Part shown: piece by piece, positions 51,244-61,017 of the stretch
Position numbering within the stretch: the first letter of the stretch is position 1
How the letters are laid out: every line of letters begins with the position of its first letter
Assembly: GCF_900103605.1 (NCBI RefSeq)
Contig: NZ_FNHY01000006.1
Coordinates: 62,001-126,000 of the forward strand
DNA length: 64,000 bases
Reading direction: 5' to 3'
DNA from: Psychrobacillus sp. OK028
GTDB taxonomy: Bacteria > Bacillota > Bacilli > Bacillales_A > Planococcaceae
Position numbers and translations under genes: made by a program
Notes under the pieces: generated by a model
Seen by the model: the letters and a program-made list of their open reading frames with translations, nothing else
Database searches by the model: none
Told to the model about the DNA's origin: nothing

Positions 51244-52977
51244 GTGAAAATACGGACAAAGCTATTCATTATTTCCATTTGTTTATTACTTATTCCAAGT
51301 ATCACAATTGGTGTAAGCAGTTATTTTTCGGCTAAAAACAACTTGGATGAGTTAGGGGAAACAACACTTAAAAACGGAGTGGAAATGGCACTCCAGTTAA
51401 TTGATTCTATGAATTATGCAGTTGAGAACGGGGATATCTCCCTTGATGACGCACAGGAAAAAGTAAAACAATATTTAATCGGGGATTTACAAAGTGATGG
51501 TAAACGTACGATATCGTCTAACGTAGATTTAGGTGCGAATGGATACTTTGTAGCCTATGGTGAAGATGGACTAGAAATAGCGCATCCTACTATAGAAGGA
51601 ACCAATGCCTGGGAAACCCAAGACGTTGATGGAAAATACATCGTACAAGATATCATAGAAGTAGCTCAAAATGGTGGTGGATTTACATATTATAAATGGG
51701 ACCTACCAAATCAGCCAGATACTGCAGCAACAAAGGTTACTTATAATGCTTTAGACCCGAACTGGGGCTGGGTGATTAGTGCCGGTACCTATATGGAAGC
51801 CTTTAACGAGGGTACAAACTCAATACTTAAAACGCTAATTATTACGCTAGCTGTGAGTATTTTGTTAGGTACTATTGTTATTGTGCTATTTTCAAGACAT
51901 TTAGCAATTCCGATACAGTTAATCGTTGAAAACGTAAAAAAAATCGCTCAACAAGACTTATCCAGCAAAAATATTCAGATTAAAAATAAAGATGAGCTTG
52001 GAGATTTGGCTACCGGAATAAACGCAATGACGTCAAATTTAAAAGAAGTTATTGATTCCGTTTCTAGCTCAGCACAGCAAGTAGCAGCAACATCTGAAGA
52101 ACTTACTGCTAGTAGTGAACAAACTAGTAGAGCTTCAGAGGAAATTACAGTTTCCATTCAGCAAATTTCTTCCGGTCAAGAAAAACAGTTATTTGGTATG
52201 GAGGAAGCTAAAAACTCTGTTAGTCAAATTTCAACTAGCATTACTGAAATAACATCGAATATACAGGAAGTAAATGATCTTTCTATTGAAACCTCTAAAG
52301 TATCCCTTTCAGGCAATGATGTTATTACGCAAACAGTAGAACAAATGAAACACATCAACAGTCAGAGTACAGTTACAACAGAAGCAATGGTAATGCTTGA
52401 ACGTAAATCACAAGAAATTGGTGAAATTATTAATGTGATTACTAGTATTGCGGAACAAACAAATTTACTTGCATTAAACGCAGCAATTGAAGCAGCAAGA
52501 GCTGGTGAACATGGTAAAGGATTTGCAGTTGTCGCCGACGAAGTACGCAAACTAGCCGAGGAATCTGGAAAGGCAGCTAAAAATATATCTACTTTAATAG
52601 GTGAAATCCAAGTCGATACCAAACATACTGTTCAAACAGTGAACGAAGGAAAAACAGCAATAGAGACTGGTATGAGTTTCATTTCCAACGCTGGAAGTAC
52701 CTTTGAAAAAATAGCAACTGATGTAAGTGTAATAAATAATAAATTATCGATAATTTCAGCAGAAATTCAAGAAATAAATCATAATACAAGTATTCTTGTA
52801 AATGAAGTAGACAACACAAAAGATGTTACAGAAAATTCAACCGACTACACTCAAAATGTAGTAGCTGCTGCTGAAGAACAATATGCATCCATGGTTGAAA
52901 TTACGGCAGCTTCCCGATCTTTAGCAGAAATGTCCGAGAAACTTCAAGATGTTGTTTCCGACTTTAAATTGATTTAA
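51244..52977 (+). CDS. dCache-type methyl-accepting chemotaxis protein
   Basis: From GTG 51244 the receptor has 577 residues. It has TM1 (about 7-27) and a dCache-like sensor (about 35-205, with [21 protein letters not shown] and [11 protein letters not shown]). TM2 follows (about 211-231), then HAMP, methylation helices and the signalling tip ([21 protein letters not shown]). It binds a small ligand outside the cell and controls CheA. I prefer GTG 51244 because RBS gggagga lies eight bases before it; the frame open from 51202 lacks an RBS. No cognate binding protein is adjacent. Confidence 0.92.
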   Translation: MKIRTKLFIISICLLLIPSITIGVSSYFSAKNNLDELGETTLKNGVEMALQLIDSMNYAVENGDISLDDAQEKVKQYLIGDLQSDGKRTISSNVDLGANGYFVAYGEDGLEIAHPTIEGTNAWETQDVDGKYIVQDIIEVAQNGGGFTYYKWDLPNQPDTAATKVTYNALDPNWGWVISAGTYMEAFNEGTNSILKTLIITLAVSILLGTIVIVLFSRHLAIPIQLIVENVKKIAQQDLSSKNIQIKNKDELGDLATGINAMTSNLKEVIDSVSSSAQQVAATSEELTASSEQTSRASEEITVSIQQISSGQEKQLFGMEEAKNSVSQISTSITEITSNIQEVNDLSIETSKVSLSGNDVITQTVEQMKHINSQSTVTTEAMVMLERKSQEIGEIINVITSIAEQTNLLALNAAIEAARAGEHGKGFAVVADEVRKLAEESGKAAKNISTLIGEIQVDTKHTVQTVNEGKTAIETGMSFISNAGSTFEKIATDVSVINNKLSIISAEIQEINHNTSILVNEVDNTKDVTENSTDYTQNVVAAAEEQYASMVEITAASRSLAEMSEKLQDVVSDFKLI

Positions 52978-53109
52978 GTATTTATATGTACCAGGCCGTC
53001 TTATTCAATTACTTTGTAGTTTCTTTACAATGTTCCTCTCCTCCATTAAACTTTTAAATACAACGTAATTAGTGTATTTTTTAGGTACCATTTCAAGGAG
53101 GAATTATGG

Positions 53110-53928
53110 ATGCACAACATTGAACATATTTTAGAAACTAGAGATTTCATAATGAGTAAGACAGACCACCGTCCTGTGATCGGAATGATTCTAGGCTCAG
53201 GCTTAGGGACACTTGCTGATGAGATTAAGAACCCGGTCAAGATTCCTTATAGTGAAATTCCTCACTTTGCAAAGTCCGAAGCTATAGGTCATGCCAATGA
53301 ACTTGTTATTGGTGAATTAAATGGAAAAATAGTTGCTGCTATGAAAGGCCGTTTTCATTATTATGAAGGTTTTACTTTGGATGAAGTAACCTTCCCAGTA
53401 CGTGTCATGAAAGCACTTGGTATAGAAAATGTAATTATTACAAATGCCTGTGGTGCCGTGAATACAAGTTTTAAGCCAGGTGACTTAATGTTAATTACGG
53501 ACCACATTAATTTAGTAGGGAGCAATCCATTAATTGGTCCAAATAATGACGAATTAGGAACTCGTTTCCCTGATTTATCAGAGGTATATAACAAAGAGCT
53601 ACGTAGTATAGCAACTAAGGTAGCGAATGCACAAAACATGCAATTGCAAGAAGGAGTATATGCTTGGTGGAGTGGACCTACTTACGAAACTCCGGCAGAA
53701 ATCCGTATGTTCCGCACATTAGGAGCGGACGCAGCAGGTATGTCAACAGTACCAGAAGCAATTGTAGCAACCCACGGTGGTATGAAAGTACTTGGTATTT
53801 CCTGCATAACGAATATGGCAAGCGGAATATTAGATCAACCACTAAATCACGAGGAAGTAATTGACGTTGCTGGGAAAGTTAGAGTTAAATTTGTTGGATT
53901 AGTTAAAGGAATTTTGGAAGAGATTTAA
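53110..53928 (+). CDS. punA: Purine nucleoside phosphorylase (trimeric type)
   Basis: This 272-residue phosphorylase splits guanosine/inosine-type nucleosides to base and ribose-1-phosphate. Motifs: GMILGSGLGTLADEI and GRFHYYEGF at the phosphate site, ITNACGAVN, GPTYETPAEIRMFR and MSTVPEAIVATHGG, with ITNMASG bearing the purine-binding asparagine. RBS aaggagg precedes ATG by about ten bases. It is not in a deoB operon, the usual B. subtilis context of pupG, so it may be a second copy. I looked for a purine riboswitch upstream and saw none. A strong terminator follows. Confidence 0.93.
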   Translation: MHNIEHILETRDFIMSKTDHRPVIGMILGSGLGTLADEIKNPVKIPYSEIPHFAKSEAIGHANELVIGELNGKIVAAMKGRFHYYEGFTLDEVTFPVRVMKALGIENVIITNACGAVNTSFKPGDLMLITDHINLVGSNPLIGPNNDELGTRFPDLSEVYNKELRSIATKVANAQNMQLQEGVYAWWSGPTYETPAEIRMFRTLGADAAGMSTVPEAIVATHGGMKVLGISCITNMASGILDQPLNHEEVIDVAGKVRVKFVGLVKGILEEI

Positions 53929-53939
53929 ATAGATAGTTT

Positions 53940-53973
53940 AAAAAAGAGTGGTCCAACGGATCACTCTTTTTTG
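53940..53973 (+). terminator. Terminator of punA
   Basis: The stem aaaaaagagtggtcc / ggatcactctttttt is almost perfect. A similar hairpin occurs at 55144-55178 after the next gene. Confidence 0.93.
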
Positions 53974-54185
53974 TGCTACCATAGCTGAAAGGAAGCGAAG
54001 AAAGGATGTTTCAATTCCTTTAGCACCCGTTACCCGAGAATTTATATAATCTGTCTCTCTACATTAAGTAATAGCAAATGTTAGCAGAGTCTAAAGGATG
54101 GCTATTTCTGTGATAGAATAGACCAGAAAGAATGTAATTCTCTTTCCGAGTTTTATCCAAAAGAAAGGAAGATACATTAATATAT

Positions 54186-55064
54186 ATGAACAAACAGTGG
54201 TTTATTTATTTCATTCTCATACTCTGCGTTATTGCATGGGGAAGCAATTTCGTATTCGGCTCTATTTTAGTCGATGTATTTGATCCAAGCATCATTGCAT
54301 TTATTCGATTAATATTTATTCTTATATTCCTATTTTTTATGACATTTAGAAATATAAAAAACCAAAAACTTAATTTCCATGACTATATATGGTTAGCTGT
54401 AGCTGGTTTTGTAGGAATATCATTAAACCAGTGGAGTTTCTACGCAAGCCTTCAATATACGGAGCCAGTTACCGCAGCATTAATCCTCGCTTTATCACCA
54501 ATAGTAACCGCTCTACTCTCCTCTTATTATTTTAATGAGAGAAAGAAACTTCAATTTTGGATTGGCTCATTTGTTGCTTTAATAGGTGTGTGGTTAGTCA
54601 TTACAAAAGGATCTTTTCTAGTACCAAACTTTGGTAAAGGAGAGTTATTAATCACTTTAACGATGCTTTCTTTTTCAGTGTTTTTAGTATTTGTACAACA
54701 TTTATCGAAAACAATACATCCTTCAAGCATCACTTGGTATAGCAATGTCTTCGGTTTAATAGGTATACTACCTTTTGTACCTTGGCATAAAACCAATATT
54801 ATATTCTCGGTACCATTCTCCTATTGGTTGTTACTAATAATTACTGCAATCATCATGCATGGTTTATGTACGTATTTATGGAATAACTCTATTCATAAAG
54901 TTGGTGCTACAAAAGCTGCACTTTTGCTAAACCTTGAACCATTCGTTGCAATGGTGTTCGGTCTACTCCTATTAGGTATGAGCATCCAACTTCTACAACT
55001 TATTGGCGCTTTTGTGATTGTAATAGGCGTTTCCATATCACTTCAAACGAAAAATAAAACGTAA
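54186..55064 (+). CDS. EamA/DMT-family transporter
   Basis: This 292-residue integral membrane protein has ten predicted helices arranged as two EamA repeats (IAWGSNFVFGSILVDVFDPS in the first; VFVQHLSKTIHPSSITWYSN starting the second). Conserved endings are TAALILALSPIVTALLSSYYFNERK and KAALLLNLEPFVAMVFGLLLLG. EamA carriers export amino acids, metabolites or drugs; the substrate is unknown. The start ATG 54186 has a distant ggaag RBS about 17 bases upstream, so expression may be weak. It is a single gene with its own terminator. Confidence 0.9.
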   Translation: MNKQWFIYFILILCVIAWGSNFVFGSILVDVFDPSIIAFIRLIFILIFLFFMTFRNIKNQKLNFHDYIWLAVAGFVGISLNQWSFYASLQYTEPVTAALILALSPIVTALLSSYYFNERKKLQFWIGSFVALIGVWLVITKGSFLVPNFGKGELLITLTMLSFSVFLVFVQHLSKTIHPSSITWYSNVFGLIGILPFVPWHKTNIIFSVPFSYWLLLIITAIIMHGLCTYLWNNSIHKVGATKAALLLNLEPFVAMVFGLLLLGMSIQLLQLIGAFVIVIGVSISLQTKNKT

Positions 55065-55143
55065 CAATAGGGCTAGGAAAGAGATGAAAATTTTAACGAC
55101 TTTAAAGTGACAGTTTCTAACTGAAGTAATCTGACATATATGC

Positions 55144-55178
55144 AAAAAGAGTGATCCCATGGGACCACTCTTTTTTTG
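55144..55178 (+). terminator. Terminator of the EamA transporter gene
   Basis: The stem aaaaagagtgatccc / gggaccactctttttt is followed by T residues. It and its 3' flank resemble the punA terminator region. Confidence 0.9.
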
Positions 55179-55228
55179 CTGTCATAGTTGATTGTAGGTA
55201 AGAAAGAAGTTTCCAATGAAAATTGCTC

Positions 55229-56689
55229 TTAAGCCATTTTACTGTTATTCACGTCTACATTATCCACAACAACATCCGTTTCAATCTTATTCGCTTTATT
55301 ATTTTTTGCCTTAATAAAGAACATGATTGTCAAAATAACCGTTAATACGATTCCCCCGTAGAATGAGAGCTTCAAGTCTAAGCTAAATCCAATCTTAGCA
55401 TTTAAGATATAGACAAAAACCATATAAGTGATAAAGAGTGCTGGGACTAGAGACACAAAATAGTTCTTCCCTTTAATGAACAAATACATCGTCGCAATCC
55501 ATAAGGCGATTGCCGCTGTCGCTTGGTTTGCCCAAGAGAAGTATCTCCACAAAATGTTGAAGTCAATTTGCGTTAGAGCAGCCGATATAACAAACAATGG
55601 AACTGCAATCATCAAACGTTTTGCAATTTTTTTCTGATCTATTTTTAAGTAATCTGCAATGATCGAACGTGCAGCACGGAAAGCTGTATCACCTGAAGTA
55701 ATCGGCAGTACGACTGCACCTAGTACTGCGATTGTTCCACCAATAGCTCCTAATAAGGTCATAGACACTTCATTGACAACTGCAGAAGGTGTCCCTGTTT
55801 TGATAAACTCACTTAAAGTTTGTCCGTCCAACAAACTCATTGCCGCAGCAGCCCAAATCATCGCAATGACAGCTTCCGTAATCATCATGCCATAAAATAC
55901 ATAACGACCTTGGGATTCTTTTTCGACTGTTCGAGAAATAATTGGTGATTGCGTCGCATGGAAACCAGATAGTGCACCACAAGTAATAGTAAAGAATAGA
56001 ATCGGGAAAATCGGCACATTATCAGGATGCATATTCGTTAACGACAATTCTGGAATTTTATAATCAGAGAACAGTAAAGCAACACCAACTCCAACAGTAC
56101 CAATCAATAGTATTGCGCCAAAGTATGGGTAAAGTCTACCGATAATTTTATCAATCGGAAGAATCGTAGATAAGAAATAATAAATAAAAATAACTGTAAT
56201 CAATATCCATAGTGCAACTTTACCGTCCATTAAAATGGCTAGTAATGAAGCTGGCGTCGTCACAAATACAGTTCCGACCAATAAAAGAAGCAATAAAGCG
56301 AAAACGTTTACAATATGTTTCGAAACATTACCTAAGAACTTTCCAGCAAGCTCTGGAATATGGGCACCCTTGTTTCTAATAGAAATCATACCCGTTAAAT
56401 AGTCATGCACAGCTCCTGCAAAAATTGCTCCGAACACAATCCATAAGAAAGCTACTGGTCCGAATAAAGCACCCATAATTGGTCCAAATATTGGACCTGT
56501 TCCAGCTATATTTAAAAGCTGAATGAGCGCATTTTTTTGTTTATGCATCGGAACGTAGTCGACTCCATCTGCATTTGCATATGCAGGTGTTTTTCGAGCA
56601 TCTGTAGGATCAAATATCTTTTCAATGAATTTCCCATACGTAAAGTAGGCAATAATTAATAATATAATTGCACCAAAAAATGTAATCAT
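55229..56689 (-). CDS. cstA: CstA-family carbon starvation / pyruvate-type transporter
   Basis: This is a 486-residue polytopic CstA-family carrier. The N-terminus has DGVDYVPMHKQ and IAGTGPIFGPIMGALFGPVAFLWIVFG, then GAVHDYLTGMISIRNKG and later SGFHATQSPIISRTV. E. coli BtsT and YjiY homologues import pyruvate under control of a LytS/LytR-type system; B. subtilis CstA is linked to peptide or pyruvate use. The adjacent LytS/LytR-like genes on the same strand, with paired repeats in the gap, support pyruvate (inference). RBS agaggggga precedes ATG. It is shorter than the E. coli proteins, which is normal for this branch. Confidence 0.92.
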   Translation of the reverse strand: MITFFGAIILLIIAYFTYGKFIEKIFDPTDARKTPAYANADGVDYVPMHKQKNALIQLLNIAGTGPIFGPIMGALFGPVAFLWIVFGAIFAGAVHDYLTGMISIRNKGAHIPELAGKFLGNVSKHIVNVFALLLLLLVGTVFVTTPASLLAILMDGKVALWILITVIFIYYFLSTILPIDKIIGRLYPYFGAILLIGTVGVGVALLFSDYKIPELSLTNMHPDNVPIFPILFFTITCGALSGFHATQSPIISRTVEKESQGRYVFYGMMITEAVIAMIWAAAAMSLLDGQTLSEFIKTGTPSAVVNEVSMTLLGAIGGTIAVLGAVVLPITSGDTAFRAARSIIADYLKIDQKKIAKRLMIAVPLFVISAALTQIDFNILWRYFSWANQATAAIALWIATMYLFIKGKNYFVSLVPALFITYMVFVYILNAKIGFSLDLKLSFYGGIVLTVILTIMFFIKAKNNKANKIETDVVVDNVDVNNSKMA

Positions 56690-56772
56690 GTGAATCCCCC
56701 TCTTTTAATCTCTTTTTTCTCCCCTATGTAATTAGTTTAGATTAAATATTCGAAAATAGGACTTTTTCGGGC

Positions 56773-56803
56773 TAACATGCAATTTTAAGAGTTTAACATG
56801 CAA
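56773..56803 (-). promoter_or_regulatory. LytTR-type direct repeats upstream of cstA
   Basis: Two identical decamers, TTGCATGTTA when read on minus, lie at 56773-56782 and 56794-56803, 21 bases apart start to start. Tandem 9-10 bp sites spaced by two helical turns are the known binding pattern of LytTR-domain regulators. They lie 84 to 114 bases upstream of the cstA start. Confidence 0.8.
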
Positions 56804-56824
56804 ATAGCGGTGGATAACAGGTTC

Positions 56825-57553
56825 TTACAATTCCAAACGCTTCCGTAAATCCTTCACGTAATTTCTACTAACCGAAAGCTTCTGATCTAACCCTTCTAAT
56901 TCAAGTTGATATGCACCGTTAAACCATGGAGTTAATCGGCTGACGTACTTCAGATTTACGAGATATCCTTTATGAATCCGAAAAAACGAAAATGGTGATA
57001 AACGACTTTCTAACTCTTTCAACGTTGTCCGAACATCATAATTTTCAGTTTGCGTAACGATTTTCGTTACTTTGTCATCTCGATATATATACAAAATCTC
57101 TCGCGGCAGAATATAATGAATATCGCCACCTGTTTCTATTGCCAATTTACCAAGCTTCTCTAGATTGTCAACCGTTTGTGCAGGAGATAGCATCTTTTCA
57201 ATTCGTTCAATCGTTTGATTAAGCTGTCTTTCATCATACGGTTTCAATAAATAGTCGACTGCATTAATTCGAAAAGCCTCCGCTGCAAATTGGGGATAAG
57301 CTGTCGCAAAAATGATGAGTGGTACTTTTTTTAATTTCACTAAAGTTTTAGCTACTTCTATTCCGTTCATTTTAGGCATCTCGACATCCAGAAACACAAC
57401 ATCCGGTTGAAGCTGTAGTGCCTTTAAAACAGCAGCCTCCCCACTCTCAGCCTCCGCAAACACCTGTACGTTCGGAAACTTAGATAGTAAATACTTTAAT
57501 TCCTCCCGTGCATATCGTTCATCATCTACAATTAACGCATTAATCGTTCCCAT
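56825..57553 (-). CDS. lytR: LytTR-family response regulator (LytR/BtsR type)
   Basis: This 242-residue regulator has an N-terminal receiver with Asp56 as phospho-site (VVFLDVEMPKMNG) and KPYDERQL lysine. The C-terminal LytTR DNA-binding domain (about 140-240) includes YIYRDDKVTKIVT, FFRIHKGYLVNL and LSVSRNYVKDLRKRL. It is translationally coupled to the kinase, with stop and start overlapping by one base (TAATG). Directly downstream is cstA, whose upstream region holds two perfect 10-bp repeats suited to LytTR. It probably activates cstA when the kinase senses its ligand. Confidence 0.92.
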   Translation of the reverse strand: MGTINALIVDDERYAREELKYLLSKFPNVQVFAEAESGEAAVLKALQLQPDVVFLDVEMPKMNGIEVAKTLVKLKKVPLIIFATAYPQFAAEAFRINAVDYLLKPYDERQLNQTIERIEKMLSPAQTVDNLEKLGKLAIETGGDIHYILPREILYIYRDDKVTKIVTQTENYDVRTTLKELESRLSPFSFFRIHKGYLVNLKYVSRLTPWFNGAYQLELEGLDQKLSVSRNYVKDLRKRLEL

Positions 57554-59292
57554 TAAACGTCTACCCCCAATTTAGGAATTCTAAAGGAAATAGCTGTCCC
57601 TACATTCTCTTTGCTTGAAATCGTTAAAGCTGCTGAGTCGCCAAACGTCATGAGCAAGCGACGATTTATATTAAATAGTCCAACACCAGTTCCCGATTCA
57701 GACTCAAGCTCCATATTGCCTAAAACGGCGAGTCGCTCAGGTAAAATCCCTTTCCCATTATCCTCCACCTTAATTTCAATTTTTCCATCAATGTCTCGCA
57801 CCGTCATTTGAACAACACTATTATTCTCCATGTCTTTAATACCATGGTTGATAGCATTTTCCACAATTGGCTGCAATGTAAACGGAGGAATCTTTTCACA
57901 CAATAAAAGATCATCCACATCGTATAAAATGGTTAGTCTATCTATAAATCTAGCTTCTATAATTTCTAAATAAGCTTTAACATGCAACAACTCTTGCTCT
58001 AGTGTTATTTGAGAAGCAGTTGTCCCCGTAACATTTTGACGCAAAAAGTAGGATAAGGACGTCAGTAGTTTACGAGCTTGATCAGGATCTGTACGTATTA
58101 ATGACACAATAATATTCATCGAATTAAACAAGAAATGGGGGTTAATTTGTGCCTGTAACGCTTTTATCTCAGCCTCTTTTGCCAACTGATAAGCATAATC
58201 AGTTTCGGCCATTTCCAGTTGGTTGCTTAATAGCGAGCTCAATCCAACGATTAATTCGATATTATCATTTGTGATAACTTTTTCAGATGGATAGTACAAC
58301 TTAAGTGTACCAATCGTTTCCCCCCGTCGAACGAGTGGGACAATGACTGCTGCTCCTAGTTTACAACCAGGATAATCACAGTGAATAGTGCCATCTTTAA
58401 CAACTACCACCTGTCCATGGTGAATGACATCTTTCGTCTCGTCGGTTCGTATCGAGCTACCGACTTTATGATGATCACTCTCTAGTCCAATATGAGCAAG
58501 AATATCCGTTTGGTTGGTCATGCCAACAGCACTTGGTTGTAATTCACGAAACAGAATATTACAAACGGCTTGTGCCGTGTCCGTGTTCATACCTGTACGT
58601 AAGTAGCTTAGCGTCTGATTGGCAATGCGTAACATTTTCTGCGCCTGCAATGCTACTACTTTCTCTTGTTGGCTGATCACATTCTGTACGATTAATATAA
58701 ATAACGCAGCACCCACACCATTCGCTAAAATCATCGGGATACCAATGACCTTAACTAGTGTAAGTGCTTGCTCAAATGGTTTAGATACCAACAAAATCAT
58801 AGACATTTGCATCGCTTCTGTTAATGCCCCGATAGCAAATACAGTGAGTGGCTTAAGCGCTCTCCCTTTCCGGTAAAAAACACCCGCAATCAATCCTGCA
58901 ATGATTGTTGAAACACCACAGGAGATAGCTGTAAATCCACCCAATGTCATTCGATGTATACCTGCAATCAGACCTGCACCAATCCCCACACGATAGCCAC
59001 CCAATAGACCCGCAACGACTACGCCGATGACACGCGAATTTGCGATTGCCTCCTCAGATGTTAATACTTGGGATACACTATTAAAATGCAGTGTATTCGT
59101 ATCGAGTGCAATTCCAAAATAAGTTCCTACAATACCAAAGAATCCAAAAAACAAAATCGCCGTAATCTCCTGCTTGCGATTCAATTTATCACGATATATT
59201 AAGTTTTTAAAAAACTGAAAACGAGTCAAAATGAAAGCTACTGTAACAATCATACCAACTCTCTCAAGCATTATTACAAGCAAGTCCAACAA
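57553..59292 (-). CDS. lytS: LytS-type sensor histidine kinase with 5TM-LYT sensor
   Basis: This 579-residue kinase has a five- to six-helix 5TM-5TMR_LYT sensor (MLDLLVIMLERVGMIVTVAFIL, then VGTYFGIALDTNTLHFNSVSQ and GGYRVGIGAGLIAGIHRMTLGG), a GAF domain (about 220-360), and a His_kinase domain (QINPHFLFNSMNIIVSLIR; ATPase with NAINHGIKD and GTGVGLFNINRRL). This architecture is that of LytS, BtsS and YpdA, pyruvate sensors in several bacteria. It starts at TTG 59292 after RBS ggtggga. It forms an operon with the LytTR regulator and the adjacent cstA is its likely target. Confidence 0.92.
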   Translation of the reverse strand: MLDLLVIMLERVGMIVTVAFILTRFQFFKNLIYRDKLNRKQEITAILFFGFFGIVGTYFGIALDTNTLHFNSVSQVLTSEEAIANSRVIGVVVAGLLGGYRVGIGAGLIAGIHRMTLGGFTAISCGVSTIIAGLIAGVFYRKGRALKPLTVFAIGALTEAMQMSMILLVSKPFEQALTLVKVIGIPMILANGVGAALFILIVQNVISQQEKVVALQAQKMLRIANQTLSYLRTGMNTDTAQAVCNILFRELQPSAVGMTNQTDILAHIGLESDHHKVGSSIRTDETKDVIHHGQVVVVKDGTIHCDYPGCKLGAAVIVPLVRRGETIGTLKLYYPSEKVITNDNIELIVGLSSLLSNQLEMAETDYAYQLAKEAEIKALQAQINPHFLFNSMNIIVSLIRTDPDQARKLLTSLSYFLRQNVTGTTASQITLEQELLHVKAYLEIIEARFIDRLTILYDVDDLLLCEKIPPFTLQPIVENAINHGIKDMENNSVVQMTVRDIDGKIEIKVEDNGKGILPERLAVLGNMELESESGTGVGLFNINRRLLMTFGDSAALTISSKENVGTAISFRIPKLGVDV

Positions 59293-59652
59293 CGGAATCC
59301 CACCTTATTTTTTAAAAACAGATTAGTTAAATTATACTTGAAATAAGTGAGAATAAGAATATCTATATTTTCAGTTAAGGAGAATAGAACGGCTTATGTC
59401 TTCTTGGAGTTTGCTGTCAACAATCTTTCACCATAAGCTGGATGGCTGCATCAGGCAATAAAGATTTATTGAAATACAAATAATACAGTCGCACTGAGTA
59501 CAATGAAAATGACCGCTTAATGTTCTATCACTAAGCGGTCAAAGCTAATAGACGTTCCCTCCCGGGGATCGGCTAATGGTTTACAGTATATCCCATCGAG
59601 CGCTAACTCAAGGAAGGGTTATTTTTTATGGTTAAAATGAAAGAGTTATTTT
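59293..59652. other. Noncoding gap between lytS and the HtrA-like gene
   Basis: No gene-sized frame with RBS is seen on either strand. One hairpin (tgaccgctta / taagcggtca, 59510-59541) has a T-rich flank on the minus strand (attttcatt) and may be a terminator 110 bases past the HtrA-like stop. A GC-rich patch (cgttccctcccggggatcgg, 59555-59574) stands out from the AT-rich context. I cannot assign it. Confidence 0.45.
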
Positions 59653-61017
59653 TCAATCGTAAATTTCTATGTTCTTGATTTGATAATAACCGGAGCTATC
59701 GATTATTACCGTGTACACTTTATTCCGATTATAATACATATATTCTCCAGCAGCATTTATAAAATCGAATTCCTCATTAGTGGAAACTAGTGCATAATCA
59801 TCGTACATCTCTACGCCAGTAATAGTATTACTAGTGAAGTCAAAGGTCATTCCCTGTCCTGCAATATCTTGTATATATATTTCTAAATCATTATAGGCAA
59901 TACTATCTGGTTGTAACATATCACTAATCCAATAAAAATCTTCGGCATCGAGAGCCATCTCGTAATATTCTCTAAACGAAATAATGAAATTGGCCAAAGA
60001 ATCCGTTTCAAAAGTGAAATAATTCCATTCATCTTCAGTGTAATCATCTTCATACGTTTCATCTGAAACATTTTCTTCACTATATGTATATTCTTCATAA
60101 ACACCAAACAAAGAAGCGACCTGTTGACCACTCATAGGATTAGAGATCCAACTATCCACTAGACCTGCCACGCTGTTCATAGGAATAGAAAACCCAAACA
60201 AATTGTTTTCTTTATAGATTAGTGAGTTAATGCCTATTACCTTTCCAGTCTTCGCATCTATTAGTGGACCTCCACTACTCCCTTTGTCGATTTGTGCATC
60301 AATTTGATATAAATGTTCGTAAACAAAACCTAGTTCCATGTCTCGATTAATTCCCGTTAAATAGCCGATGGAAGCTGAATTCTCAAACCCTTGAGGACTT
60401 CCAAGAGCAATGACTTCTGTGCCAATAATTGAGTCTTCAGCTTCCGTAATAAGTGGTTTTACTTGTGCATACTCTTTCGATAAAAGGAGTGCTACATCCG
60501 ACCGATCCGAGATACCAATAACCTGTGCTTCGGCTTCTTTCCCAGCAGAATTCCGTATGATTACATTGGTGTATCCTGCTACAACATGTGCATTAGTGAC
60601 AATGTGTCCTCCATTGCCATATAGAAATCCAGAACCCTGACCTTCCTCCGTGAGAATCGTAAACACTTTTGGCATTGTTTCCTGTATTACTTGTGTCTTA
60701 TCTTTTTCTTTTTCTTTTACTTTTTCTGTTTCTGTTTCTTTTTCCTTTACTTTAGCCTTAGCCTTAGCTGTAACTGGCGATGCTGTTGTGGTTTCAATTG
60801 GAGGACTTTCTCCTTCAACTTCTCCCACCACTTCCTTTTCTGTAAAGACAAGTTCCTTAAACCCATAGCCAACCCCACCAAGCGCTATCAAAAAAAAGAT
60901 GATTCCAGCAATCAGTATACTTTTAACCCCATTTTTAGTGGGATTTACACTTTCGCCACAGCCAGCGCAAAAGTTTGCTTTGTCATTGTTTTTTACTCCG
61001 CATTTGGAACAATACAT
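59653..61017 (-). CDS. Membrane-anchored HtrA-like serine protease with N-terminal zinc ribbon
   Basis: From ATG 61017 the protein has 454 residues. It begins with a zinc ribbon (MYCSKCGVKNNDKANFCAGCG), then one membrane helix (ILIAGIIFFLIALGGVGYGF) and a Lys/Glu low-complexity linker (KEKETETEKVKEKEKDK). A trypsin-like domain follows, with His in IVTNAHVVAGY, Asp in RSDVALLL and Ser in DKGSSGGPL. The final 130 residues are acidic and resemble an NTF2-like or TcaA-type tail (YYEMALDAEDFYWISDML). A zinc ribbon inside and protease outside suggests a sensor-effector. No PDZ domain is seen. RBS tggagg sits seven bases upstream of 61017; the 61047 start lies before the RBS. Confidence 0.85.
   Translation of the reverse strand: MYCSKCGVKNNDKANFCAGCGESVNPTKNGVKSILIAGIIFFLIALGGVGYGFKELVFTEKEVVGEVEGESPPIETTTASPVTAKAKAKVKEKETETEKVKEKEKDKTQVIQETMPKVFTILTEEGQGSGFLYGNGGHIVTNAHVVAGYTNVIIRNSAGKEAEAQVIGISDRSDVALLLSKEYAQVKPLITEAEDSIIGTEVIALGSPQGFENSASIGYLTGINRDMELGFVYEHLYQIDAQIDKGSSGGPLIDAKTGKVIGINSLIYKENNLFGFSIPMNSVAGLVDSWISNPMSGQQVASLFGVYEEYTYSEENVSDETYEDDYTEDEWNYFTFETDSLANFIISFREYYEMALDAEDFYWISDMLQPDSIAYNDLEIYIQDIAGQGMTFDFTSNTITGVEMYDDYALVSTNEEFDFINAAGEYMYYNRNKVYTVIIDSSGYYQIKNIEIYD

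Noticed and set aside
52978-53109. Purine riboswitch upstream of punA
   Set aside because: The conserved loop sequences of the purine aptamer are not found in this 132-base gap.
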